A stretch of 12,985 nucleotides of DNA from Thiotrichales bacterium (GTDB lineage: Bacteria; Pseudomonadota; Gammaproteobacteria; J044): NCBI GenBank assembly GCA_024762895.1, contig JANTGN010000065.1:1-12985 (forward strand), given 5' to 3'. The notes beneath the pieces are model-generated. The model had not been told where the DNA came from, ran no database searches, and was given only the letters and a program-made list of their open reading frames with translations. Shown here piece by piece: positions 1 to 6,347 of the stretch. The first letter of the stretch is position 1, and the number at the start of each line of letters is the position of its first letter. The translations under genes and the position numbers were made by a program.

Positions 1-96
1 CTTCTGCTTCTGCTTCTGCTTCTGCTTCTGCTTCTGCTTCTGCTTCTGCTTCTGCTTCTGCTTCTGCTTCTGCTTCTGCTTCTGCTTCTGCTTCTG
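1..96. repeat. Pure CTTCTG hexanucleotide microsatellite, at least 16 copies
   Basis: Sixteen uninterrupted identical CTTCTG units run from the window edge to position 96, followed by one degenerate unit (TCGCTG, 97-102). The array probably continues beyond the window. On the minus strand the in-frame reading is alternating GAA and GCA codons, giving a Glu-Ala dipeptide tract in the partial gene that covers this region. The unit is six bases, so gain or loss of copies keeps the reading frame. Perfect codon identity points to recent slippage expansion rather than selection on protein sequence alone. Confidence 0.95.
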
Positions 97-271
97 TCGC
101 TGTCTCTAATAATATTCCTTCATCAATATTCTCGGTCTCGTCTTCAGCCTCTTCTTCGGGTTCTCCCGATGAAGGGGGAGGACTGAGGTTGAAGATCAGA
201 CTGGGATTGCCAGGCTTGACGACGTCAGTCAGGGTCGGGATATCCTGTAGATCTTCGTTTTCATTGCTCAT
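1..271 (-). CDS. Acidic hypothetical protein downstream of holC, partial (3' end outside window)
   Basis: I do not recognise a named family. The visible N-terminal 90 residues begin MSNENEDLQDIPTLTDVV, continue through a Pro/Ser stretch and a run rich in Glu and Asp, and end in about 31 residues of strictly alternating Glu and Ala. The start ATG (271-269) overlaps the holC stop as ATGA, so translation is probably coupled to holC. The position between holC and the expected valS fits the small, poorly characterised proteins seen there in some gammaproteobacteria (from memory). The Glu-Ala tract should be strongly helical and highly negative. No signal peptide or membrane segment is visible, so a cytoplasmic location is likely. 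Function unknown. Confidence 0.8.
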   Translation of the reverse strand, partial: MSNENEDLQDIPTLTDVVKPGNPSLIFNLSPPPSSGEPEEEAEDETENIDEGILLETATEAEAEAEAEAEAEAEAEAEAEAEAEAEAEAE

Positions 272-699
272 GTGCGACTCCCGATCTTATGTGTCTCGAG
301 TTCATAGCCTCGGTCACGGTAGAAACGATAACGCTTCCGTCCGGATTCCTGGCACTCGGGTACCGGTTCGATGATTTCCGAGACGCGCTCAAAACGGCTG
401 AAAAAGAAGGGCACATCCGTTGCTAAATTGATCAGTACATCATGACAGGCGGGTTCTGACTCATGGCTGATACTGATGGGGCAGAGCTCTCCTGACTCGG
501 TGCCCAGTTCATGGGGTATGAAGCTTCCATCCTTGAAGGTCCATAACAGATCATCGATCTGCTGTGACTGGGCACGCGATGTGGTATGGATATGCACCCG
601 GTGCTGTTGCTGCCAGGCCTTTTCCGCAATCTTGCAGGCCATCAGTTCACGTCCTCGTGCCTCATGTTGCTGCAGGATGTAGAAATCGATTCGTGTCAT
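268..699 (-). CDS. holC: DNA polymerase III chi subunit
   Basis: A protein of 143 residues, the usual length for chi. It opens with MTRIDFYIL, close to the typical chi N-terminus, and carries the expected run in which cofactor-loading residues precede a CKIAEKAWQQQHRVHIHT segment, then LLWTFKDGSFIPHEL and a C-terminal YRFYRDRGYELETHKIG. In the known system chi pairs with psi in the clamp loader and contacts single-stranded-DNA-binding protein (SSB), linking the replisome to SSB-coated lagging-strand DNA in the cytoplasm. It starts inside the end of pepA (ATGA, 696-699) and its own stop overlaps the next gene's start, so all three are probably one transcript. The pepA-holC order is the standard gammaproteobacterial one. 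Confidence 0.93.
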   Translation of the reverse strand: MTRIDFYILQQHEARGRELMACKIAEKAWQQQHRVHIHTTSRAQSQQIDDLLWTFKDGSFIPHELGTESGELCPISISHESEPACHDVLINLATDVPFFFSRFERVSEIIEPVPECQESGRKRYRFYRDRGYELETHKIGSRT

Positions 700-2201
700 G
701 TCTTGGCTTGTTCTGAGGCACGATCCATGAGGTATTGCATTAGTAATGGCACGGGACGGCCAGTGGCTCCTTTCTCTTTACCGCTTTTCCAGGCCGTACC
801 GGCAATATCCAGATGTGCCCAGTGATATTTCTGGGTAAAGCGGGCCAGGAAACAGGCGGCGGTGATGGTCCCGGCGGGACGGCCACCGATATTGGCAAAG
901 TCGGCAAAATTACTGTCCAGCTGCTCCTGGTAATCGTCCCATAGGGGTAATTCCCAGATACGGTCAAAGCTGGCCTTGCCGGCGCTAATGAGATCGTTTG
1001 CCAGGGGGCTATGGTTACTGAGCATGCCGCTGGCATGGGCGCCCAGTGCGATTATGCATGCCCCGGTCAGGGTTGCGATATCGATGACCACTTCCGGATC
1101 AAATTTTTTGACATAAGTGAGGGCATCACAGAGGACCAGGCGACCCTCGGCATCGGTATTAAGAATTTCCACCGTCTGGCCCGACATGGTGGTGACGATA
1201 TCACCGGGCCTGCTGGCATTACCATCGGGCATGTTTTCGGCAGACGCGATGACGCCCACTACGTTCATGGGCAGCTGCATCTCGCTACAGGCCTTGAGAG
1301 CGCCAAAGACACTGGCGGCGCCGCCCATATCGTATTTCATCTCATCCATGGCCTCGCCTGGCTTGAGTGAGATACCTCCGGTATCAAAGGTGATGCCTTT
1401 ACCGACGAGGACCACGGGTTTCTGTTTTTTATCCGCGCCACGATATTCCATGACAATGAGGCGGGGCGGGTTGACGCTGCCACGCCCGACGGCCAGCAGG
1501 GCACCCATGCCGAGTTCTTCCATTTCCTGTTCATCCAGGATGGAAATCTTCAGGTCCGGATAGGCCTTTTTCAGGAACCGGGCCTGCTCGGCGAGATATT
1601 CGGGTTTACAGATATTACCCGGCAGGTTGGCCAGGTCCTTGGTCAGGCGCATGCCGCTGGCTATGGCCATGCCCTCGCGCACGGAGATTTCACCCAGAGG
1701 CAGGTCGCGACGGGTGGCCACGCTCAGGATGAGTCGCTTGAGGGGGCGGCGTTGATCAGACTTTTTAGATTTCAGCTGATTGAAACTATAAACGGATTCC
1801 TCGGTATCGATGATGGCGCGGCGGATCTTCCAGTCGGTATCATGTCCCTTGAGCGCGAGCTCGGTGATATAGGTAACAGCCTCGGTAGCGCCACTCTTGT
1901 TGAGCTGCTCAGAGGCGGCACGCATGACCTTATCGAATGCACGGGCGTCGAATTCCCGTTCTTTACCACAACCAACCAGTAATACGCGATCACAGAGCAT
2001 GTTGGGAACCTGAAACAGCATCAGGGTATCCCCGGTATCGGCTTCGAAGTCACCACGGCGCATCAGATTGCTGATATAGCCATCGCTGGCCTTGTCGACC
2101 GCTTTGGCAGCTGTGGAGAGGCGACGGTTATGAAAAATGCCGATCACAACACAGGAGGTACGCTGTTTTTCAGGGCTTCCACTCTTAACTGAATATTCCA
2201 T
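696..2201 (-). CDS. pepA: Leucyl aminopeptidase (cytosol aminopeptidase, M17 family)
   Basis: A protein of 501 residues, full length for PepA. The C-terminal catalytic domain shows all expected residues: Lys268 and Asp273 in GKGITFDTGG, Lys280 in SLKP, Asp291, and the M17 signature NTDAEGRL with Asp350, Glu352 and Arg354. These bind two divalent metals and the catalytic bicarbonate. The enzyme removes N-terminal residues from peptides in the cytoplasm. In E. coli PepA is also a DNA-binding protein acting in Xer recombination and carAB control, but nothing here tests that role. The ATG at 2201 is preceded by GGAG six bases upstream, supporting this start. The gene is divergent from lptF and overlaps holC by four bases. 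Confidence 0.97.
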   Translation of the reverse strand: MEYSVKSGSPEKQRTSCVVIGIFHNRRLSTAAKAVDKASDGYISNLMRRGDFEADTGDTLMLFQVPNMLCDRVLLVGCGKEREFDARAFDKVMRAASEQLNKSGATEAVTYITELALKGHDTDWKIRRAIIDTEESVYSFNQLKSKKSDQRRPLKRLILSVATRRDLPLGEISVREGMAIASGMRLTKDLANLPGNICKPEYLAEQARFLKKAYPDLKISILDEQEMEELGMGALLAVGRGSVNPPRLIVMEYRGADKKQKPVVLVGKGITFDTGGISLKPGEAMDEMKYDMGGAASVFGALKACSEMQLPMNVVGVIASAENMPDGNASRPGDIVTTMSGQTVEILNTDAEGRLVLCDALTYVKKFDPEVVIDIATLTGACIIALGAHASGMLSNHSPLANDLISAGKASFDRIWELPLWDDYQEQLDSNFADFANIGGRPAGTITAACFLARFTQKYHWAHLDIAGTAWKSGKEKGATGRPVPLLMQYLMDRASEQAKT

Positions 2202-2217
2202 TCAATGCTCCAGGGTT

Positions 2218-2253
2218 TGCAGGCAGAAACAGACTGGGTTAACTTTGCCTGCA
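2218..2253. repeat. Inverted repeat in the pepA-lptF divergent spacer
   Basis: TGCAGGCA (2218-2225) and TGCCTGCA (2246-2253) are exact reverse complements separated by 20 bases. They lie in the 131-base spacer between the divergent pepA and lptF starts. In the pepA transcript they could form a hairpin in the leader. On DNA they could be a dimeric operator with half-sites about 28 bases apart, centre to centre. No particular regulator can be named. Confidence 0.45.
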
Positions 2254-2273
2254 GTAGGTCTCGATCAGGTAAT
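2245..2273 (+). promoter_or_regulatory. Weak candidate sigma70 promoter for lptFG
   Basis: TTGCCT (2245-2250) and GGTAAT (2268-2273) are separated by 17 bases and each match four of six consensus positions. This is the best plus-strand candidate I saw in the spacer. The -35 box overlaps the right arm of the inverted repeat. The implied transcript start near 2280 leaves a leader of about 50 bases before lptF. The call is tentative because both hexamers are imperfect. Confidence 0.25.
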
Positions 2274-2332
2274 GCACCAGATTGCAGATTTTATGTGAAT
2301 TCCAAGCTTTTATCACCTGAGGAACTGTTTTT

Positions 2333-3436
2333 TTGTTTCCCACCTTACTGGACAAGTACATAGCGCGCGAGATTTTCAGTTCTCTGATTGCCGTGACGCT
2401 GGTTTTGCTACTGATTCTTATCGGAAATCTTTATATTCGGCTCCTGGGTGAGGCGGCCGAGGGGAAGATTCCCCACGACATCATTTTTACCCTCCTGACG
2501 ATGGTTAGTTTCAAGGGGGTGGTATTGCTGATCCCGGTGAGCCTGTTCATAGCCGTGCTGCTCAGCCTGGGCCGTCTATATCGTGACAGCGAGATGGCAG
2601 CCCTGCGTGCCGTGGGTTTTGGTTATAGTGATATCCTGCGGCCGGTATTCCTGCTGGCTGTGATAACGGCCGCGTTCCTGACGGTCATGGTCTTTTATGT
2701 ATTGCCGCAGGTGGTCATGATCAGTGATGACATTAAGGAGAGGGCCAGCAAACGAACGGATATCGTCGGCATCACGCCCGGGCGATTTATTGCTGATGCC
2801 GGTGGAACCCGAGTGTTGTATGTACAGGATATCTCGGACGACCGCATGGAGCTTAAGAATATCTTCATCAGCATGGTGGAAAAAGATAAGGATGTGATCA
2901 TAACGGGCAAACTTGCGCGTCAGTATGAAGACCCGGAAACCAAGCGACGCTATCTGTTGCTGGAAGATGGTAGCCGTTATGACGCACAAGCGAATCAGGG
3001 TGGGGTGTCTAGGCTACAGTTTGAACGCCATGGGATTTTATTACCGGAGGTGAGTGGGCGAGAGACTCGCACCCTGGATGCCATGACCATTGATGAGATC
3101 TGGGGTTCTGATGACCTTAAACACCTGGGCGAGATTCAGTGGCGTTTGAGCTTTCCCATTTCTGCCTTATTACTGGCCATGCTGGCCGTGCCCCTGAGTT
3201 ATACCTCGCCGCGTAAGGGCCGCTACGGCAAACTGGCCATTGCTGTAGTCATCTATGGTCTCTATTCCAACTTTCTGGTGATCTCCAAGAGCTGGGTCGT
3301 CAAGGGCGAGGTCTCTCCCTGGGTCGGTACCTGGTGGGTGCATGCCCTCATGCTTTGTCTGATTGTGGCCCTGATTTTCCGTGAATATGGCCTGCGCTGG
3401 ACCATCAAACAACGCCTTCTGAGGAGGCCGGCGTGA
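2333..3436 (+). CDS. lptF: LPS export ABC transporter permease LptF
   Basis: A protein of 367 residues with the LptF plan: membrane segments at about 14-36, 60-80 and 104-126, a periplasmic beta-jellyroll domain at about 130-270, then segments at about 272-290, 300-318 and 333-350. The cytoplasmic coupling helix that contacts the LptB ATPase is visible as DSEMAALRAVGFG (residues 85-97). LptF with LptG and LptB2 extracts lipopolysaccharide from the inner membrane and passes it to LptC and LptA. The start is TTG at 2333, supported by TGAGGA ending about ten bases upstream and by the N-terminal LLDKYIAREI typical of the family. There is no ATG nearby in frame. The end overlaps lptG by four bases (GTGA). 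Confidence 0.95.
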   Translation: MFPTLLDKYIAREIFSSLIAVTLVLLLILIGNLYIRLLGEAAEGKIPHDIIFTLLTMVSFKGVVLLIPVSLFIAVLLSLGRLYRDSEMAALRAVGFGYSDILRPVFLLAVITAAFLTVMVFYVLPQVVMISDDIKERASKRTDIVGITPGRFIADAGGTRVLYVQDISDDRMELKNIFISMVEKDKDVIITGKLARQYEDPETKRRYLLLEDGSRYDAQANQGGVSRLQFERHGILLPEVSGRETRTLDAMTIDEIWGSDDLKHLGEIQWRLSFPISALLLAMLAVPLSYTSPRKGRYGKLAIAVVIYGLYSNFLVISKSWVVKGEVSPWVGTWWVHALMLCLIVALIFREYGLRWTIKQRLLRRPA

Positions 3437-4503
3437 AGCAACTCAACGGGTATTTGTCCCGGAATGTCACCCTGGGTGTCATTAGTGCCTTGCTGGTTCT
3501 GGCATCACTGGATGCCCTGATGGCCTTCATCTATGAATACAACAGCCAGAGCAAAGGTGACTTCGGTCTTGCGCAGGTGCTCTGGTATATCTTCCTGACA
3601 CTACCCAGGCGCATGTATGACTTCTTTCCCACCGCCATGTTGCTGGGGGGGCTGTTAAGCCTGGGAGCCATGGCGACCCATTCTGAGCTCATTGCCATTC
3701 GAGCAGCCGGGGTGCCGATTAGTAAGATCGTTCGTTCCGTTCTCGGTGCTGGCCTGGCCCTGATGCTGGTGGCTATCGCCGTAGGGGAGTTGCTGGCTCC
3801 CATGGGTGACGAAAAGGCCGAGAGCATGAAGGTGGCAGCACAGACCGGGAGCCTGTTATCTACCGGCAAGACCCGCCTCTGGGTGCGCGAGGGGAATAAT
3901 TTCATCGGGATTCGAGAGGTCCTGCCAGGCTTGAACCTTCAGGGTGTGTCCATTTACGAGCTGGATCAGGAGATGCAGGTCAGGTCAGCTGTTTATGCGC
4001 CCAGGGCGTCCTATAACAAACAGAGCGATGAATGGAGGCTGTTTAATGTACGCAAGGCCGTACAGGACGGTCTGAATATCAAGTATGAGCATTTCGACGA
4101 GTACCAGGTCAAACGTCTGTTGTCTCCCGAGCTCTTTAGCGTCGTCGTGGTCTCCCCGGAAAAGATGTCGGCCTACTCCCTGTCTCAGTATGTCCGGTAT
4201 TTACAACAGAATAATCTGGATGCGGCACGATATGAACTGGCATTCTGGGTCAGGTTTACAACGCCACTGTCCAGCCTGGTGATGTTACTGATTGCGATGC
4301 CCTTTGTTTTTTCATCTCAACGTTCCGGAGGTTTCGGGCAGCGATTATTCTTCGGCATCCTCATAGGCGTCGGATTTTATATGTTTAACCGCATGCTGAA
4401 TCACATGGGGCTGGTGTACGGGCTACCCCCCTTTCTGAGTGCCAGTTTGCCGCTCCTGGTGTTCATGGCCGTTGCTGTGATCGCTCTGCGACGAATCCGC
4501 TGA
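3433..4503 (+). CDS. lptG: LPS export ABC transporter permease LptG
   Basis: A protein of 356 residues, the second permease of the LptB2FG exporter. Membrane segments lie at about 11-34, 60-82 and 103-124, then a periplasmic jellyroll domain, then about 274-293, 303-324 and 334-353. The coupling helix is HSELIAIRAAGVPISKI (83-99). The gene starts with GTG inside the lptF stop (GTGA), and AGGAGG lies eight bases upstream (3422-3427), so the two permeases are translationally coupled, which suits a one-to-one heterodimer. The pair being divergent from pepA-holC matches the E. coli arrangement. The 41 bases after the stop show no convincing terminator. Confidence 0.95.
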   Translation: MKQLNGYLSRNVTLGVISALLVLASLDALMAFIYEYNSQSKGDFGLAQVLWYIFLTLPRRMYDFFPTAMLLGGLLSLGAMATHSELIAIRAAGVPISKIVRSVLGAGLALMLVAIAVGELLAPMGDEKAESMKVAAQTGSLLSTGKTRLWVREGNNFIGIREVLPGLNLQGVSIYELDQEMQVRSAVYAPRASYNKQSDEWRLFNVRKAVQDGLNIKYEHFDEYQVKRLLSPELFSVVVVSPEKMSAYSLSQYVRYLQQNNLDAARYELAFWVRFTTPLSSLVMLLIAMPFVFSSQRSGGFGQRLFFGILIGVGFYMFNRMLNHMGLVYGLPPFLSASLPLLVFMAVAVIALRRIR

Positions 4504-4544
4504 GCGAAGCGATGAGATTTTTCGGGTAAAACCGATCATGGCGT

Positions 4545-4952
4545 TTACCTGGGTAGCTGTATGAGTTGTGATCTCGATAGATGATCATGCAGGGTCTGTT
4601 TATTCCGATCAAACAGGGCCCAGAGAAAGCCCATTCCCAGAATCAGCCATGAGAGGCTGGCAAACAGAAAACGTATCAGGGCCTTGTCCCAGCCGATATT
4701 GCCTCCATCCTTACTGATTAGCTTGAGGCGCCAGGCCTTCATGCCCAGGGTTTGTCCACCATGGGTCCAGAACCAGCCAAAAAATAGATAAGTAACCAGG
4801 TACAGATAAAGACTGAACAGGGGATGTTGTATAGGACCGCCATAGATCAGGGAAGGAATTAACGCGGCAAAAAACAACACGCCGAACAATAAAAAACCGT
4901 CGTAAATGATGGCAATCAGTCGTTTTAAGAGGGAGGGATATTCATATTTCAT
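4545..4952 (-). CDS. RDD-family small integral membrane protein
   Basis: A protein of 135 residues with the features that name the family: Arg11 and Asp18 in KRLIAIIYDGF, the GQTLGMKAWRLKLI stretch (66-79) and a C-terminal Asp in LFDRNKQTLHDHLSRS (113-128). Three to four hydrophobic segments are visible (about 14-35, 44-62, 95-113). The family is of unknown general role. Some members are proposed ion or solute carriers, and nothing here decides that. The gene is convergent with lptG, a neighbourhood I recall from other gammaproteobacteria. The ATG at 4952 has no recognisable Shine-Dalgarno sequence on the AT-rich strand upstream, so translation may be weak or leaderless. Confidence 0.88.
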   Translation of the reverse strand: MKYEYPSLLKRLIAIIYDGFLLFGVLFFAALIPSLIYGGPIQHPLFSLYLYLVTYLFFGWFWTHGGQTLGMKAWRLKLISKDGGNIGWDKALIRFLFASLSWLILGMGFLWALFDRNKQTLHDHLSRSQLIQLPR

Positions 4953-5029
4953 AAATGATATGTGTATAAATGTTGGAATTTCGTGAATGATCGACTAAAT
5001 AAATAGAGCAAGAATAAAAAATCAGGGCA

Positions 5030-5054
5030 TCAGTATTGCTCAATATGATACTGA
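5030..5054 (+). promoter_or_regulatory. Nested inverted repeat over a probable -10 element upstream of the DUF2173 genes
   Basis: TCAGTAT (5030-5036) and ATACTGA (5048-5054) are exact reverse complements. Between and overlapping them, TATTG and CAATA form a second, tighter inverted repeat (5034-5045). TATGAT at 5044-5049 matches five of six -10 positions, but the expected -35 position is poor. This combination resembles an activator- or repressor-controlled promoter. A transcript starting near 5056 would have a leader of only about ten bases before the mini-ORF at 5067. A weaker alternative is TTGGAA with TAAATA at 4973-5001. Confidence 0.4.
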
Positions 5055-5066
5055 GTGGGGCGAACA

Positions 5067-5114
5067 ATGAGAAGAAAGAAGCATAAAAAGCCACGCCCTA
5101 GATTCGTCTTTTAA
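5067..5114 (+). CDS. Candidate 15-residue basic leader peptide upstream of the DUF2173 genes
   Basis: An ATG-to-TAA mini-ORF encodes MRRKKHKKPRPRFVF, in which nine of fifteen residues are Arg, Lys or His. A GTGGGG purine run lies about seven bases upstream. The stop is 16 bases before the first DUF2173-like start, which has its own strong GGGAGGGG site. It could be a translated leader peptide that senses charged Arg/Lys tRNA or ribosome passage, or a chance ORF. No attenuator stem was obvious between it and the next gene. Size and lack of homology evidence keep confidence low. Confidence 0.3.
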   Translation: MRRKKHKKPRPRFVF

Positions 5115-5130
5115 TTAACCGGGAGGGGCT

Positions 5131-5490
5131 ATGAGTGTAATCTCCAATCTAATGGAAATGCCGGGTATGGTGGCTGCGGGCGAGTTTTCGTTTCGTGGTG
5201 ACCGGTATACCTATCAGGGCAATATGAGTGAAGAAATGGCTCGTATGGCCTCCATTATGTGTCGTTCAACATCAATGGGGACCCATATGGAGGCCGACAT
5301 GCTGGGTACGTTCTGCACCCAGGACTGCGGCCTGGTGCCAGGTAAGGGCTGGGCAGTGCGAGGTCCGGCCTTTTCTGTTTGTGTCGTCCATAATGTTTTC
5401 TGCTTTATGGATAACACTAAGGCCGACTTCAATAAGGTTCTGCATTACATGCATGATGAGCTTGCTCATTCATCTGATGACCTGATCTAG
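5131..5490 (+). CDS. DUF2173-family protein, paralogue 1
   Basis: A small soluble protein of 119 residues with no signal peptide or membrane segment. It resembles the two genes that follow. All three begin with a short helix leading into a Val-Ala-(Ala/Gln)-x-Phe strand (here GMVAAGEFSF), have a mid-protein helix, a Gly-rich turn and an N-x-K-A-D or equivalent start to the C-terminal helix. The order of strands and helices looks like a roadblock/LC7-type fold (inference). It is the most Cys-rich copy: Cys44, 62, 66, 84 and 91. Cys84 and Cys91 form a C-x6-C pair shared with paralogue 3. The strong ribosome site GGGAGGGG supports the ATG at 5131. Function is unknown. I recall the family from sulfur-oxidising bacteria, unverified. 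Confidence 0.75.
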   Translation: MSVISNLMEMPGMVAAGEFSFRGDRYTYQGNMSEEMARMASIMCRSTSMGTHMEADMLGTFCTQDCGLVPGKGWAVRGPAFSVCVVHNVFCFMDNTKADFNKVLHYMHDELAHSSDDLI

Positions 5491-5520
5491 GTAAAAATCC
5501 AATTTCACAGGAGAAACATA

Positions 5521-5859
5521 ATGGCTGAACTCAATAATCTGATGGACCTTGATGGTGCGGTTGCAGCGTTTGAATTTTCAGATAGCGGTGAACTAGTCTC
5601 TCATCAGCTTGCAGATGGCTGTGATATGAACGAACAGACACTGGATATGCTGAGCCATGTCTGTGTGGCCAATTTGTCTATCGCGACCATGCAGGCCAGG
5701 GGCTGGGAATCTTTGACTGGAATGGGCGGGTTTTATCCTATCGGAGGCTTTACATTAATGGGCATGGACTGGTCTGCCGTCGTACAGGGTACAAAAGGGG
5801 TGGTCCTGGAGAACAATAAGGCGGACTATGAGGCAGCTTATCAGGCCCTGGCCGAGTAA
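5521..5859 (+). CDS. DUF2173-family protein, paralogue 2
   Basis: A protein of 112 residues, soluble and acidic, clearly related to the preceding gene: the N-termini line up as NLMDLDGAVAAFEFS against NLMEMPGMVAAGEFS, and the C-terminal blocks as NNKADYEAAYQ against NTKADFNKVLH. Compared with its sisters it has a small insertion around residues 68-82 and lacks both Cys of the C-x6-C pair (Val at both aligned positions). It keeps a Cys at 48 that aligns with Cys44 of paralogue 1. It begins 30 bases after paralogue 1 with CAGGAG upstream, so the three are probably co-transcribed. Role unknown. A complex among the paralogues would suit a roadblock-like fold, which commonly dimerises (inference). 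Confidence 0.72.
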   Translation: MAELNNLMDLDGAVAAFEFSDSGELVSHQLADGCDMNEQTLDMLSHVCVANLSIATMQARGWESLTGMGGFYPIGGFTLMGMDWSAVVQGTKGVVLENNKADYEAAYQALAE

Positions 5860-5870
5860 AGGAGTCGATA

Positions 5871-6203
5871 ATGATCAAGCGATTACTAGCAGTCGATGGA
5901 GTCCAGGTAGTAGCTCAGTTCAGGGATGACGGTCAGCTAGTGGAAGGCTATGGCATGATGGATGAAAACGGATTAAACATGCTCGTTAGCTTTGCCCATG
6001 ACTATAAGCGACTAACACAGGCAAATGCTGATCAGTTATCCATGTTCACGCAGGTTAATGGTTGGACGCCTCCCAGGGGATGGATCGTACGTGGTGCTCA
6101 GATGACCGTATGCAGTATTGGGAACCTGGTTTGTCTGGTCGATGATTCAGAAGCATCGTTAAACGAAGTGCTAAAGGAGCTGGACGACCTCTCACACTAT
6201 TAA
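5871..6203 (+). CDS. DUF2173-family protein, paralogue 3
   Basis: A protein of 110 residues. It matches paralogue 1 best in its second half (GWIVRGAQMTVCSIGNLVCLVDD against GWAVRGPAFSVCVVHNVFCFMDN read in short blocks), including Cys81 and Cys88 of the C-x6-C pair. The N-terminus (MIKRLLAVDGVQVVAQF) keeps the shared strand. The mid-protein Cys of the other two copies is replaced. It starts 11 bases after paralogue 2 with an AAGGAG site that overlaps the paralogue 2 stop region, so it is almost certainly in the same transcript. No signal peptide or membrane segment. Function not known. Confidence 0.72.
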   Translation: MIKRLLAVDGVQVVAQFRDDGQLVEGYGMMDENGLNMLVSFAHDYKRLTQANADQLSMFTQVNGWTPPRGWIVRGAQMTVCSIGNLVCLVDDSEASLNEVLKELDDLSHY

Positions 6204-6217
6204 ATTTTGCGGTTCCA

Positions 6218-6255
6218 TATTGATAACGATAATTTATTTATAAAATTATTGATAA
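6218..6255. repeat. Direct repeat TATTGATAA x2 upstream of the H1-like promoter
   Basis: TATTGATAA occurs at 6218-6226 and 6247-6255, with start points 29 bases apart, close to three helical turns. The stretch between is very AT-rich. Two same-face copies upstream of a promoter could be binding sites for a regulator or a nucleoid protein. Chance recurrence is also possible in such AT-rich DNA. Confidence 0.35.
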
Positions 6256-6270
6256 GGAACAAGTTATTTT

Positions 6271-6294
6271 GTTGTTTTTCATTTGAAAAACAAC
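6271..6294. promoter_or_regulatory. Perfect 10-bp inverted repeat overlapping the -35 box
   Basis: GTTGTTTTTC (6271-6280) and GAAAAACAAC (6285-6294) are exact reverse complements with a four-base centre. The right arm covers the -35 hexamer of the promoter at 6283-6310. It follows the DUF2173 genes by 67 bases, so as RNA it could also act as a weak 3'-end hairpin for that transcript. It is AT-rich with no U-tract, so an operator is the better reading. Confidence 0.5.
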
Positions 6295-6310
6295 TATTAA
6301 CTCATATAAT
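6283..6310 (+). promoter_or_regulatory. Strong sigma70-type promoter of the H1-like gene
   Basis: TTGAAA (6283-6288) is followed after 16 bases by a perfect TATAAT (6305-6310). The predicted start near 6317 gives a leader of about 30 bases before the ATG at 6348. This is the best promoter match in the window. It fits the expected abundance of a nucleoid protein. Confidence 0.75.
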
Positions 6311-6335
6311 CATTCTTGTCATCTAACGTATTTGG

Positions 6336-6347
6336 GAGAAATTTCTC
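6336..6347 (+). promoter_or_regulatory. Palindrome GAGAAATTTCTC spanning the ribosome site of the H1-like gene
   Basis: A perfect 12-base palindrome begins inside the GGGAG Shine-Dalgarno sequence (6334-6338) and ends directly at the ATG. It has no loop, so an RNA hairpin would be poor. Dimeric RNA pairing or a DNA-binding operator is conceivable. The ribosome site itself is well placed, nine bases from the ATG. Confidence 0.35.

Noticed and set aside
1..96. Regular short repeats as a CRISPR array
   Set aside because: The units are contiguous six-base copies with no spacers; this is a coding microsatellite.
189..374. Plus-strand open frame of 61 codons
   Set aside because: It lies antisense to holC and the acidic downstream gene, both of which have coupled starts and, for holC, clear family identity.
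2576..2989. Minus-strand open frame of 137 codons inside lptF
   Set aside because: It is a shadow of lptF with no recognisable protein features; the plus-strand frame has full LptF domain structure.
4525..4549. Hairpin GGTAAA...TTTACC between lptG and the RDD gene as a terminator
   Set aside because: The stem is short and AT-rich with a 13-base loop and no T-run on either strand, and it overlaps the RDD stop codon.
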